Assembly: GCA_963785735.1 (NCBI GenBank)
Contig: CAWAWJ010000001.1
Span: 62,001 to 126,000 of the forward strand
Length of the DNA stretch: 64,000 bases
Direction: 5' to 3'
Source of the DNA: REEB95 sp963785735
GTDB taxonomy: Bacteria; Pseudomonadota; Alphaproteobacteria; ATCC43930; CGMCC-115725
Positions 1-8,606 of this stretch are shown in pieces. Position 1 is the stretch's first letter. Every line of letters begins with the position of its first letter. Both the position numbers and the translations under genes were made by a program. The notes beneath the pieces were generated by a model. That model was given only the letters and a program-made list of their open reading frames with translations. It made no database searches and was not told the DNA's origin.

Positions 1-1362
1 CAGTTCCGCGTATCGCGGCGGCATCTGGGCGTCGAGCTTTTTGAGCGTCCCGCGCAGGCTCCCATCCTCGGCACGGAGCGCCGCCTCGGCCTTGGCGTCG
101 CGTCGGGTGGATGGCTCACTTAGAGTCTTGAGGATTGCCGCCTCGGTGACGTCTAACTGGTTCTGCGCGTCCTGCCGGTCTCGCACCAGCCTGGCGAGCG
201 CGCCGTTGCCAAGAGCGAAACGCGCCGACATATGCGAGACCGCCGCCGCCGTGTCCGAAGCCTTGGACCATTGCAGCGCCTCGAACCCATCCTCAATCAA
301 ATGCGGGCTATCCTTGTCTCCCATGGAGACGAGATGCGTCGTGACGGACATCTCATCGAGAAAAATGTACCGCCAGTTGCGCAGCGTGGTTTGCGCGACT
401 TCTCTTTTCTTTTTAATACTCGCGGCCTGGCGCGACACGATATCAGCGGCGCGGCGTATCAAGGGAAGCGCTTCGGTATAACGGCCCTGATCCTTATAGT
501 CCAAGGCCAGCCCATCGAGGCTCTGGGCGACATAGGGAGAATTGGGCCCGAGCGACTTCTCGTTGATCGCCAGCGCGCGCCTAGCGAGAGGCTCGGCTTC
601 GGCGTAGCGGCCTTGCCCGCGATAGAACGCGGCCAAGCTGTCGAGATCGGTGGCGAGATCGGGGGCATCCGGGGGGAGCGCCTTTTCGTCGATTTGCAGC
701 GCGCGCTTATAGAGCGGCTCGGCCTCGGCATAGCGGCCTAGTCTCAGATAGTCGGAGGCGAGATCGCCGAGGGACGCGGCAACTTCGGGATCATCGGGAC
801 CGTACGCCTTTTCGGCCATTGCCAGAGCGCGCTTGTCGAGCGGCACGGCTTCGGCATTACGGCCCTGGATTTCATATATTTCGGCCAGTCTTTTGAGATC
901 GGTGGCGAGGCTGCGATCGTCTGGACCGAGCGCCTTCTCATTGATTGTCAGCGCGCGCTTATAGACATCTTCGGCTTCGGCATAACGGTGTTGATCTAAA
1001 TAGTTCAAGCCAAGGCTTTCGAGACTCTCCGTGGATTTTGAATCCGCGGAGCCTGACAATTTTTCGGTGATTGTCAGCGCGCGCTGAAAGAGCGGCGCGG
1101 CTTTGTCTCTCAGGCCCTCCATGTTATAGAGCGTACCCAGGTCGGTGAGACTGCTGGCGTAATAGATGCTATCCACGCCGTATTCGGCCTGCTCCAGATC
1201 GAGGGCTTTCTTGATCCAGGGTTCGGCTTCGACGAATTTTCCAGCAGCCAAGAGGGCAAGATATTTCTGCCGTGCCTCCTTGAGCGCATCGGATTGTGCG
1301 AAGGCGGGCGCGGCGGCGCAAAGGACAGCCAAGAGAGGCAGCATGAACAGAAACCGGCGCAT
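1..1362 (-). CDS. TPR-repeat exported protein, N-terminal 454 residues (likely TPR-CHAT protein), cut by window edge
   Basis: The frame is open from an ATG at 1362 to base 1 with no stop, so the gene continues outside the window. The start is preceded by a GGGGGAAG ribosome site. Residues 1-22 are a signal peptide (MRRF..., hydrophobic core, APAFA-QS cleavage). Residues about 25-290 hold kinesin-light-chain-type tetratricopeptide repeats of about 42 residues, with recurring 'RYAEAEPLYKRAL' and 'EKALGPDD' phrases. Residues about 340-454 are a charged helical stretch ending in LDAQMPPRYAEL, a segment that in this class commonly precedes a C-terminal CHAT caspase-like domain. That domain would lie outside the window, so the CHAT part is inference. 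The gene lies 121 bp downstream of the ABC exporter in the same direction. Confidence 0.8.
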   Translation of the reverse strand, partial: MRRFLFMLPLLAVLCAAAPAFAQSDALKEARQKYLALLAAGKFVEAEPWIKKALDLEQAEYGVDSIYYASSLTDLGTLYNMEGLRDKAAPLFQRALTITEKLSGSADSKSTESLESLGLNYLDQHRYAEAEDVYKRALTINEKALGPDDRSLATDLKRLAEIYEIQGRNAEAVPLDKRALAMAEKAYGPDDPEVAASLGDLASDYLRLGRYAEAEPLYKRALQIDEKALPPDAPDLATDLDSLAAFYRGQGRYAEAEPLARRALAINEKSLGPNSPYVAQSLDGLALDYKDQGRYTEALPLIRRAADIVSRQAASIKKKREVAQTTLRNWRYIFLDEMSVTTHLVSMGDKDSPHLIEDGFEALQWSKASDTAAAVSHMSARFALGNGALARLVRDRQDAQNQLDVTEAAILKTLSEPSTRRDAKAEAALRAEDGSLRGTLKKLDAQMPPRYAEL

Positions 1363-1391
1363 GCTTCCCCCGAAAGCGCGGTTAAACAATA

Positions 1392-1400
1392 ATTTTAGCA
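1392..1400 (-). promoter_or_regulatory. Extended -10 promoter candidate for the TPR gene
   Basis: On the minus strand the sequence reads TGCTAAAAT, an extended -10 (TGn-TAAAAT), inside an AT-rich patch about 25 bases upstream of the ATG at 1362. No convincing -35 hexamer is visible, as is usual for extended -10 promoters. It would give a short 5' leader for the TPR gene separately from the ABC operon. Confidence 0.35.
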
Positions 1401-1483
1401 CAAGCCGCTACGGTCGCGATATCCGTCTACGCCATTCGCAGTGACTGGGTGTGACCACTGTGCGCATTGCCCCCAATGCTGAA

Positions 1484-3259
1484 CTATGCGGTCTTGGCCT
1501 GGGCCGGGCTGTCGATGAACTGGGTGTTGTAAAGCTCGGCGAAGACGCCGCGCTTGGCCATCAATTCGGTGAAGCTGCCGCGCTCGGCGATCTCGCCATG
1601 TTTCAGCACCAGGATCAGATCGGCGTTGCGCACGGTTGAAAGCCGGTGCGCGATGATGAAGGTGGTGCGTCCTTTCGTCAGCCGGTTGATGCCTTCCATC
1701 ACGAAGGCTTCGGTCTCGACATCCAAGGCCGAGGTCGGCTCGTCCAGCACCAGGATGGGGCTGTCGCGCAAAATGGCGCGGGCGATGGTGAGGCGCTGCT
1801 TTTCCCCTTCCGAGAGATTGACGGAATCGCCCAGCACGGTGTCGTAGCCCTGGGGCAGCGAGACGATGAGGTCGTGGATGCGCGCGAGCTTGGCCGCCTC
1901 TTTGATCTCGTCATCCGTGGCATTGGGACGTCCATAGGCGATGTTGTCCTTGACCGGCATCGGGAAGACCAAGGGCGGCTGCAACACCATGGCGATCTGG
2001 CGGCGCAGCGATTTGAGCGTGTATTGGCGCACATCCACGCCGCCGATCAGCACCGCGCCCGTTTCCGGATCGAAAAAGCGCGGCAGCAGGGAAAGCAGGG
2101 TCGATTTGCCCGCGCCCGAGGCGCCCACCACCGCCACCTTGGTGCCGGGCGCCACGCGCAGATCGACATGCTTCAACACCGGCATTTCCGCGCGATAGCG
2201 GAAGCTCACCCCGCGCCACTCGATCTCGCCCGCGGCGCCGGTTTCGGGGAATGCGAGCGGCCCGTCCTTGAGGTCGGCCTCGACCTCCAGCACCTCGAAG
2301 CAGCGCGTGGCGCCGACGCGGGCGCCGGCGATCAGCCCCCAGCTTTGCGTCAGCTGGTTCACCGGCGTGTAGAGTTGGGCGAGATAAGCGATGAACACGA
2401 CCAGTTGCCCGATGCTGAGATGATGATCGAGCACGGCGCGCGCCCCGGCATAAATCACCACCGCCGTCCCGGCGGCAATCAGCCCGTTGACCGCGGCGGA
2501 ATAGAGCGTCTGCCAGCGATAGAGCTTCAGCGTCGCGCCCAGGCTCTGGCGCGACGCGCCCATGAAGCGGCGGTATTCGTCCTCCTCCTGGGTGAAGGCC
2601 TGGACGATCTTGACCGACTGCATCGCCCATTGGACCAGCGAATAGACCATGCTTTCGCGCTCGCGCACCTCGGTGGCGACGGACGCGATTTTGCGGTTGA
2701 ACACGGCGATGAGCGCGAACAGCGCCGGCACGATGGTGAGCGACAGAAGGGTGAGCTCGGCGTCCATCGGGATCAGCACCGCCAGCATGCCCGCCAGCAG
2801 CACCAGCGCGGACAGGATCGGCAGCAACCCGTTCATGATCATGGTCTGCACCGCGAAGGCGTCGGCGGTGATGCGGTACATCAAATCGCCGACCTTCTGG
2901 CGGCTGTGATAGGCGAGCGACAGGCGCTGCAAATGGCTGTAAAGCGCGCCGCGCAGATCGTTCACCATGCGCTGGCCGACGGCGATGGTGGTGTTGTTGT
3001 GAAGATATTGCAGCAAGCCCCCGGCCAGATTGACCGTCACCAGCCCGGCGCAGGCGACGATCAGCAGCGCGGCCCCGGAAAGCCCGGCGAGCAGCGGGAG
3101 GCTGGACGCCTTGCCGCCCAGCACGTCGTCGATCACGAGTTGCAGCGGCCATGGCTTCAACAGATCGAACCCGGCGATCAGGAAGACCTGGATGAGCGCC
3201 CACAGGAAGCGCAGCCGGTAGGGCCGCAAATAGGGCAGCAGCTTCAAGGCCAAGCCCAT
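1484..3259 (-). CDS. ABC exporter half-transporter (fused permease-ATPase)
   Basis: This is a 591-residue type-IV ABC exporter subunit expected to dimerise in the inner membrane. A six-helix transmembrane domain fills residues about 15-310 and the nucleotide-binding domain about 345-580. Visible motifs are Walker A GASGAGKST (379-387), Q-loop VLQPP, signature LSEGEKQR (482-489, in place of LSGGQ), Walker B ILVLDEPTSALD (502-513) and H-loop IAHRLS. The start lies only 9 bp after the stop of the GH-GT2 fusion gene, so it is the third gene of a galE/GH-GT2/ABC operon. Substrate cannot be read from sequence. By context a glycan or oligosaccharide made by the neighbour is likely, as with NdvA/ChvA beta-glucan exporters of the same fold. 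Confidence 0.88.
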   Translation of the reverse strand: MGLALKLLPYLRPYRLRFLWALIQVFLIAGFDLLKPWPLQLVIDDVLGGKASSLPLLAGLSGAALLIVACAGLVTVNLAGGLLQYLHNNTTIAVGQRMVNDLRGALYSHLQRLSLAYHSRQKVGDLMYRITADAFAVQTMIMNGLLPILSALVLLAGMLAVLIPMDAELTLLSLTIVPALFALIAVFNRKIASVATEVRERESMVYSLVQWAMQSVKIVQAFTQEEDEYRRFMGASRQSLGATLKLYRWQTLYSAAVNGLIAAGTAVVIYAGARAVLDHHLSIGQLVVFIAYLAQLYTPVNQLTQSWGLIAGARVGATRCFEVLEVEADLKDGPLAFPETGAAGEIEWRGVSFRYRAEMPVLKHVDLRVAPGTKVAVVGASGAGKSTLLSLLPRFFDPETGAVLIGGVDVRQYTLKSLRRQIAMVLQPPLVFPMPVKDNIAYGRPNATDDEIKEAAKLARIHDLIVSLPQGYDTVLGDSVNLSEGEKQRLTIARAILRDSPILVLDEPTSALDVETEAFVMEGINRLTKGRTTFIIAHRLSTVRNADLILVLKHGEIAERGSFTELMAKRGVFAELYNTQFIDSPAQAKTA

Positions 3260-3268
3260 GGCGGCGCG

Positions 3269-5863
3269 CTATTCCGCCGCGCGCGGCAGGACGGCGGCGG
3301 GACCGGGCGCGTCCTTGGGCTCGACCGGCGTCAGTCCCTCGCGCCGCGCCACCGTCTCGATGATGCCGGGCATCAGGCGCCCGAACTGGATCGTGCGGTA
3401 GGCGATGAGCAGGCCGAAGAGCAATCCCACCACGGCCGCCGCCTCCGCCGCCGCCGGCGCGTCGAGGATGAGCGCCGCCGCCACCGCCGCCGCGAAGGCG
3501 CGCAGCACGAAAGCCGACAGCCGGGAGAGCCGCATGGAACAGCGCACGCGCAGGAGCCGCTTCGATCGGCCGTGATTCTCGGCGCAGATCAGAACCAGGG
3601 CCCGGCTCCACAAGCCGCGCGCGATCTTCATATCCCAGCCGTCCCAGCCCTGGTCGAGCACGACGAAGTATTTCTGTGGCACCAGGAAACGCATCAGGCC
3701 CCCCAGCAGCGCCTCTTTTTCGGTTCCCTTCTCGCTCCAATAAGAGAGATAGAAGGCGCGCTCCTTCCAGGAGCGGCGCGGCTCCTGCATCGCCGGCGCG
3801 TCGGGATCGACGGCTTGCGTCTCGCGCCGCTCATGCTCGGTCATCTCCCTGACGCGCCATTTGATCCGCTCCCAGCCGCGTAAGAGCGGCCCGGCATAGA
3901 TCAGCCAGGCGATCAGCGCCCGCGCCTTGACGCTCCTGAAGCGCTTGTCGATCGGCGCCCGGAGCGCGCCGTTGATGCACATCACCCAGGTCACCAGGAA
4001 CGGCACGATCAAGAGCCACATCCAGCCGCCGGCGACGATTCCGATCAGCGCCAGCAATATCGCCACCACGTTCCATTCGAAGGTCAGCGGCAGGAACTGG
4101 GCGAGCGAGGAAGAGGGCTCGTAGAGCGTCTGGAACAATCCCCGGCCGAAGACGCCGGAATAAATGAGCGGACGGCGCGACAAGAGCAGCGCGGTCGAAA
4201 GATCGCCATAGATGCGCCCGAGCCATTTCGCCTGGCCGAACAGGTTGAAGCGGAAAGGATGCTTGGAATAGACCAGCGCCTCGGCCTTGCCGTAGCCCCG
4301 TTGCTGGCCGAAATAGGCCTCGATGGTGTTGCGGCGGAAATGCCAGACCATCGCCGCCGGGGCGAAGCCGATGGTGTAGCCCGCGTCCTGGAAGCGCCAG
4401 CAGATGTCGATGTCGTCGCCCGCCGAGCGGAACACCGGATCGAACCCGCCCAGGCGCAACAGCGTGTCGCGGCGGAAGGCCATGTTGCAGCCGGCGATGT
4501 GCTCGGCGACGTCGTCGGACAAGAGCACATGGGTCGGCCCGCCGGGCGACACCGCCACCGCCGCCGCCACCATGTTGTCCTCGGGCGGCGGGAAGTTGGG
4601 GCCGCCGCAAGCCTGGAGTTTCGAGGATTCCATCTTGGCGACGAGATAGGAGAGCCAATCGGGATCGACCACGCAATCGCTGTCGGTATAGGCGACGATC
4701 TCGCCGGCAGCATGCTCGGCGCCGACATTGCGCGCCACCGACAGCCCTTTGTTGACCTGGCTGATGATGCGGCAGAAGGGGAATGATTCCGCGATCTCGA
4801 GCGTGCGGTCCTTCGAGCCGTCATTGACCACGATCACCTCGTAATCGGGATAGCGCAGCTTTTCGAGCGATTCGAGACAGGACTTCATGGTGCGTTCGGC
4901 GTCGTAGGAGCACACCACCACCGAGACCTTGGGCGCGGCGGCGAGCGGCGGCGGGATCGGCCCGCGATAACGCTCGGCCACGGCCTCGAAGGCCGGCTTG
5001 GGGTTGCGCGCGCGGTCGACCAGGCCGAAGGCCCAGTCCTCGATCAGATGGCCGCCGGTGAACCATTCGTCGGTCCAGGCGAAGACGAAGGCGCCGGCGC
5101 AGCCCATTTCGAAGGCCGTGCGCACCTGCCAGGACAGGATCTCGGCCTGGCGATCCTCGCCCTCGCGCATGGAATCGATGCCGAACTCGGTCAGCACCAG
5201 CGGCCGGTCGACCGCGAGATTGTGCAGCCGCGCGATATAGCGGCGAAAGGCCGGTTCCTGGTGGAGATAGATGTTGAAGCAGACGAAATCGCCGAAATCG
5301 AGCGTCAGGTATTCGGTCGAGGGGAAATTGGCGTAGCTCACCAGTCCGGCGGGATCGATCTCCTTGATGAGGGCGGCCAGTTGCTTGAGGAAACCGCGCA
5401 CCTTGTCGGGGCCGTGCCAGCGCACCATGTCGGGCGGAATCTCGTTGCCGACGAGATAGGCGAAAATGGCGGGGTGGCGGCCGAGGCCGCGCACCGTCGA
5501 GCCCACGCTGTCGAGGATCTGTTTCTCGATGGCCGGGTCGTCGAGAAAAGTGACGTGCTGCGACCAGGGAATCCCGGCCAGCACCTTGAGCCCCGCCTTG
5601 AGCGCCTCGTCCAGGAGCCAGACCGGCGGCGCGGTGAAGACGCGCACGGTATTGGCGCCCATCCGAGCCATCTGCGCGAAGTCGCGCGCCACCTGGCCGG
5701 GCTCTGGGAATTGGGTCCCATGGGAAGCCGGAGCGAACGGCCCGTAGGTCACGCCCTTGACGAAGAATTTCTCCGCGCCGCGGAAGAAGAACTTGCCGGA
5801 GACGCGGATATGCCCGTCCGCCTGCGCCGTGGCGATGCTGCGGTCGGCGGAGTCCGGAGCCAT
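3269..5863 (-). CDS. Glycoside hydrolase (TIM barrel) - family 2 glycosyltransferase fusion, membrane-anchored
   Basis: This 864-residue protein has two catalytic modules. Residues about 18-300 form a GH2/GH5-like TIM barrel with the clan-A acid/base motif GNEIPP (E141) and nucleophile motif LTEFGID (E226). Residues about 312-570 form a GT2 domain with VVNDGSKD, the TDSDC metal motif (D394/D396) and an acidic GDDID near 482-486. Hydrophobic helices follow at about 598-632, with another pair at about 784-825 near the C terminus. No signal peptide is visible, so the barrel is probably cytosolic or membrane-attached. The start overlaps the galE stop (TGATG), implying translational coupling. GT2 fused to a retaining hydrolase suggests a glycan synthase with transglycosylation or trimming built in; that role is inferred. 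Confidence 0.85.
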   Translation of the reverse strand: MAPDSADRSIATAQADGHIRVSGKFFFRGAEKFFVKGVTYGPFAPASHGTQFPEPGQVARDFAQMARMGANTVRVFTAPPVWLLDEALKAGLKVLAGIPWSQHVTFLDDPAIEKQILDSVGSTVRGLGRHPAIFAYLVGNEIPPDMVRWHGPDKVRGFLKQLAALIKEIDPAGLVSYANFPSTEYLTLDFGDFVCFNIYLHQEPAFRRYIARLHNLAVDRPLVLTEFGIDSMREGEDRQAEILSWQVRTAFEMGCAGAFVFAWTDEWFTGGHLIEDWAFGLVDRARNPKPAFEAVAERYRGPIPPPLAAAPKVSVVVCSYDAERTMKSCLESLEKLRYPDYEVIVVNDGSKDRTLEIAESFPFCRIISQVNKGLSVARNVGAEHAAGEIVAYTDSDCVVDPDWLSYLVAKMESSKLQACGGPNFPPPEDNMVAAAVAVSPGGPTHVLLSDDVAEHIAGCNMAFRRDTLLRLGGFDPVFRSAGDDIDICWRFQDAGYTIGFAPAAMVWHFRRNTIEAYFGQQRGYGKAEALVYSKHPFRFNLFGQAKWLGRIYGDLSTALLLSRRPLIYSGVFGRGLFQTLYEPSSSLAQFLPLTFEWNVVAILLALIGIVAGGWMWLLIVPFLVTWVMCINGALRAPIDKRFRSVKARALIAWLIYAGPLLRGWERIKWRVREMTEHERRETQAVDPDAPAMQEPRRSWKERAFYLSYWSEKGTEKEALLGGLMRFLVPQKYFVVLDQGWDGWDMKIARGLWSRALVLICAENHGRSKRLLRVRCSMRLSRLSAFVLRAFAAAVAAALILDAPAAAEAAAVVGLLFGLLIAYRTIQFGRLMPGIIETVARREGLTPVEPKDAPGPAAVLPRAAE

Positions 5864-6876
5864 CAGGCGCCCGCGGCGCCGAGCGCCGGTTTCTTGTGCG
5901 GCTGGCGCTTCTGGTGCCAGGCCCAGGCGGTGGCGATGATCTGGTCCATGCCGGATAGGCGCGGCCGCCAGCCCAGCACCTTGCCGGCGAGGCTCGCATC
6001 CGCCACCAGGATGGGCGGGTCGCCGGCGCGGCGCGGCGATTCCTGTTTCGGGATGGGAAGCCCGGTGACGCGCTCGGCCGCGGCGATGGTCTCGCGCACC
6101 GAGCAGCCATGGCCGGTGCCGAGATTGAGCGCGACGCTCCGGCCGCCGCTCTCGAGATATTGGAGCGCCTTGACATGGGCCTCGGCCAGGTCCTGGACAT
6201 GGATGTAATCGCGCACCGCGGAGCCGTCCGGCGTCGGGTAATCGGTGCCGTAGATGTCGATGCGCGCGCGGCGCTTCAACGCGGTGGCGAGGATCAGCGG
6301 GATCAGATGGGTCTCGGGCTCGTGCTCTTCGCCGGTCTCGCCATCGGGATCGGCGCCGGCCGCGTTGAAATAGCGCAGAGAGGCATGCCCGAGGCCATGC
6401 GCCTGGTCGAGCCAGGCGAGCGCGCGCTCGACCATCAGCTTCCCTTCGCCATAGGGATTGACCGGGCGCTGCGGCGTGGTTTCGCGGATCGGCATCTCGT
6501 CCGGCACGCCATAGGTGGCGCAGGTCGAGGAGAAGACGATGCGCTTTACCTCGGCTTCGAGCATGACTTCGAACAATCCGAGGCTGTTGATCACGTTGTT
6601 TCGGAAATATACCTCGGGCTTTTTCACCGATTCCTCGACATAGGCGAAGGCGGCGAAATGCAAAACCGCGCCGATGGCGTGGCGCTTCAGCGTGGCGGCC
6701 AGCAGCTCCCGATCGGCCAAATCCCCCTGAACCAGCGGCCCCCAGCGCACCAGCTCCTTATGCCCGCGCGCCAAACTGTCATAGGAAACCGGCTCATAGC
6801 CCGCCTTGGCCAGCGCCTTGCAGGCATGGCTGCCGATATAGCCGGCGCCGCCGGTCACCAGAATTGTCTTGCTCAT
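5863..6876 (-). CDS. galE: UDP-glucose 4-epimerase
   Basis: This 337-residue extended short-chain dehydrogenase interconverts UDP-glucose and UDP-galactose. The N terminus carries the NAD-binding TGGAGYIGSH motif (residues 8-17). The catalytic site is SSTCATYG plus YGEGK (Y142, K146), and RYFNAAGADPDG is typical of GalE. Length matches the family. It is the first gene of a minus-strand operon: its stop overlaps the start of the GH-GT2 fusion by one base, and an ABC exporter follows. This placement suggests that it supplies UDP-galactose, or balances UDP-sugars, for the glycan made by the fusion enzyme. Confidence 0.93.
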   Translation of the reverse strand: MSKTILVTGGAGYIGSHACKALAKAGYEPVSYDSLARGHKELVRWGPLVQGDLADRELLAATLKRHAIGAVLHFAAFAYVEESVKKPEVYFRNNVINSLGLFEVMLEAEVKRIVFSSTCATYGVPDEMPIRETTPQRPVNPYGEGKLMVERALAWLDQAHGLGHASLRYFNAAGADPDGETGEEHEPETHLIPLILATALKRRARIDIYGTDYPTPDGSAVRDYIHVQDLAEAHVKALQYLESGGRSVALNLGTGHGCSVRETIAAAERVTGLPIPKQESPRRAGDPPILVADASLAGKVLGWRPRLSGMDQIIATAWAWHQKRQPHKKPALGAAGA

Positions 6877-6966
6877 GCTGCCCCTGACAACGGCCGGATA
6901 CGGCGATTGTTCCGCAATCGGCCGGGCCGCTTAGGCCCTTCGACGCCTAGGTCTCTACGACGGAAA

Positions 6967-6993
6967 GCCGGGCCGGGGCAAGATCGGCCCGGC
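6967..6993 (-). terminator. Hairpin after the GT87-like gene, terminator-like
   Basis: A perfect 9-bp stem (GCCGGGCCG / CGGCCCGGC) with a 9-base loop lies 15 bases past the stop of the minus-strand gene ending at 7009. On the minus strand it is followed by TTTCCG, a short U tract, so termination is plausible but not canonical. The hairpin separates that gene from galE. Confidence 0.45.
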
Positions 6994-7008
6994 GGGAATG
7001 AGGCCCTT

Positions 7009-8292
7009 TCAAGGCACCCGGCGCGGCAGCGGATTGCGCGCCAATAGAGCAAAACCGAGGCGCCGGCCGATCTCCGAGTCGAGGGCGAAGCGCAGCAGCA
7101 ACCCGCCCATGACGCCCATTATCCACCACCAAGCGAGTTCGCGGCCAAGCCAGAAGCCGAGATTGACCCAGGGGCTGGCGGCGGCGCGGAGGATGGCAAG
7201 GCGGAGGAACTCGCCCCACATCACGAAAATGACCAGAAAACCCGCGACCGAGAACAAGGTTCGGATCGCCGGTACTTTGGCGTTCCGCGACAGGGCCAGC
7301 AACCCGGGAAGCGTGAAAATCAAAAACACGCCGCGATAGCCGATGCTGCCGCCGGCGAAGAAGCAGCCGGTCATCAAGGCACAGCCGATGACCAGGAACA
7401 TGCTCTCGCTTCGATCGAGACGCGGCCAGGCGTCGCCGAGGCCGGGGCGGCGAGCGAGCCAGACGGCGGAACAGCCTGTCGCCGCCAAGAGCGCGGCCAT
7501 CAACGGCGCCGGCGGAATGACAGGGAACAACGCGGCCAAGCCATAGGGCAGATTGGATGCTCCGAACATGTCCTGGAAATAATGTCCCTTGGGCAGGCTG
7601 GAGAAAGCCACGGCTAGCTCGGCGCGATAGAAACCGGCAAGGGAAACGAGCGCCGTGGCGGCCACGGCGTTGATCGCGATGAACAGCCGGGGCCGCTCGC
7701 GCAAGCTGACGATCAACAGGATGGCGGGATAGAACTTGATCAGCGCCGCCAGGCCGATCGCGGCGAAGCCGGCGATCCGGATTGCCGGGGCGCGCAACAG
7801 CAGCACCGCCGCCAGCGCGGCCAGCGCGAAAATGAGCAGATCGATATTGGCGCGCTCGACCGCGAACACCGTCATGGTCGAGAGCATGCCGAACAGCATC
7901 AGCACGCTGTGCAGCAGCCCGCGCGGCGCCGGCAGCGCGAACAGCGACAACAGGAACAAGCCATCGACGATCAGCCCGGCGGCCTGGGTGTCGGATGTTC
8001 CGAGACCGAGCGGCGCCGCCCAAAGCAGCAGCGGCGAATAGAAGAAGACGCGGCTCAACACGTCGCAGGGATTGGTCACATAGACATCGACCCCCTGGCG
8101 CCAGCATTCGAGCGAGGACAGCACGCCGTGGATGTCGACGAAGGGGAAATCGAACGGCACCATGCCCCAGCCCGAGAGAATGGCGCGGTAAAGCGCCTCC
8201 TGGCCCAAGGCGTGAAGCCCATAAAGCGCGATAAAGATCGAAGCCGCGGCGCAAGGCACCGCGAAACGCTGAATCGGGCCGGTCTCGGTCAT
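7009..8292 (-). CDS. GT87/DUF2029-like polytopic membrane glycosyltransferase
   Basis: The protein has 427 residues and about ten to twelve hydrophobic helices. The N-terminal loop (PFDFPFVDIHGVLSSLECW, then DVYVTNPCD) and the VERANIDLL / LAALIKFYPAILL stretches resemble GT87 (DUF2029) GT-C enzymes, which use polyprenyl-phosphate sugars on the outer face of the inner membrane. Family membership is a moderate-confidence call from these patterns; acceptor and sugar are unknown. It is transcribed in the same direction as galE-GH/GT2-ABC but separated by 132 bp and a hairpin, and diverges from ugd. Confidence 0.6.
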   Translation of the reverse strand: MTETGPIQRFAVPCAAASIFIALYGLHALGQEALYRAILSGWGMVPFDFPFVDIHGVLSSLECWRQGVDVYVTNPCDVLSRVFFYSPLLLWAAPLGLGTSDTQAAGLIVDGLFLLSLFALPAPRGLLHSVLMLFGMLSTMTVFAVERANIDLLIFALAALAAVLLLRAPAIRIAGFAAIGLAALIKFYPAILLIVSLRERPRLFIAINAVAATALVSLAGFYRAELAVAFSSLPKGHYFQDMFGASNLPYGLAALFPVIPPAPLMAALLAATGCSAVWLARRPGLGDAWPRLDRSESMFLVIGCALMTGCFFAGGSIGYRGVFLIFTLPGLLALSRNAKVPAIRTLFSVAGFLVIFVMWGEFLRLAILRAAASPWVNLGFWLGRELAWWWIMGVMGGLLLRFALDSEIGRRLGFALLARNPLPRRVP

Positions 8293-8401
8293 GTCCGGCT
8301 TTTAGAGCGGACAGGGTTAAGGAGCGCTGAAGGCGGCCGGGCCAATATTGCCGTCCCGCCGCAGGATTGCCACCCAAGTCCCTGTTAAGACAGGGCTTCC
8401 C

Positions 8402-8430
8402 TTGACCAAGCCTGGGCTTTGGGCTTTAGT
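8402..8430 (+). promoter_or_regulatory. Sigma70-type promoter candidate upstream of a short terminated transcript
   Basis: TTGACC (8402-8407) and TTTAGT (8425-8430) are separated by exactly 17 bases, a good match to housekeeping promoter spacing. Transcription would begin near 8437 and meet the hairpin-plus-T-run at 8450-8477 within about 40 bases. Confidence 0.4.
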
Positions 8431-8436
8431 AGCCAC

Positions 8437-8478
8437 GAGTCGCGTGAGCCGCCCCGCCTCAAAAAGCGGGGCGTTTTG
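8437..8478 (+). ncRNA. Candidate short RNA or attenuated leader upstream of ugd
   Basis: The stretch lies between a sigma70-like promoter and an intrinsic-terminator-like hairpin and would yield an RNA of about 40 nt. It does not contain a recognisable open frame or a known riboswitch that I can identify. It could be a tiny sRNA, or the terminated form of a ugd leader whose readthrough is regulated. This is inference from signal arrangement only. Confidence 0.28.
8450..8477 (+). terminator. Intrinsic terminator-like hairpin upstream of ugd
   Basis: A perfect 8-bp stem CGCCCCGC (8450-8457) / GCGGGGCG (8466-8473) with an 8-base loop is followed by TTTT (8474-8477). It sits 129 bp before the ugd start on the same strand, with no gene ending just upstream, so it would act on a transcript begun within the intergenic region. 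Confidence 0.5.
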
Positions 8479-8606
8479 CATGGGGCGCGGTAGCCGTCCG
8501 GTAACCGGCCCGGTGCGAGAATGGGGGTTGCGGCAATAGGGCTGAATTAAGGCCGGAATTTCCCCCTTCCGGGGCCGTTCTCAGTTGCGGCGAGTGGAGT
8601 TTTCGA

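Larger units (their letters stand above)
8293..8606. other. Divergent intergenic region between the GT87-like gene and ugd
   Basis: These 314 bp lack a credible protein gene. They hold a 5-bp hairpin (CCCTG/CAGGG, 8380-8395), a sigma70-like promoter (8402-8430), and a strong hairpin with a T tract (8450-8477) on the plus strand, described separately. The remaining roughly 125 bp up to the ugd start are GC-rich with no clear signal seen. Confidence 0.6.

Noticed and set aside
1646..3883. Very long open frames opposite the ABC exporter and GH-GT2 genes (and similar ones at 8547-10907, 15238-18105, 43320-46535, 58766-60349)
   Set aside because: They are antisense to genes with clear motifs and have His/Arg/Gly-rich nonsense composition typical of high-GC shadow frames.
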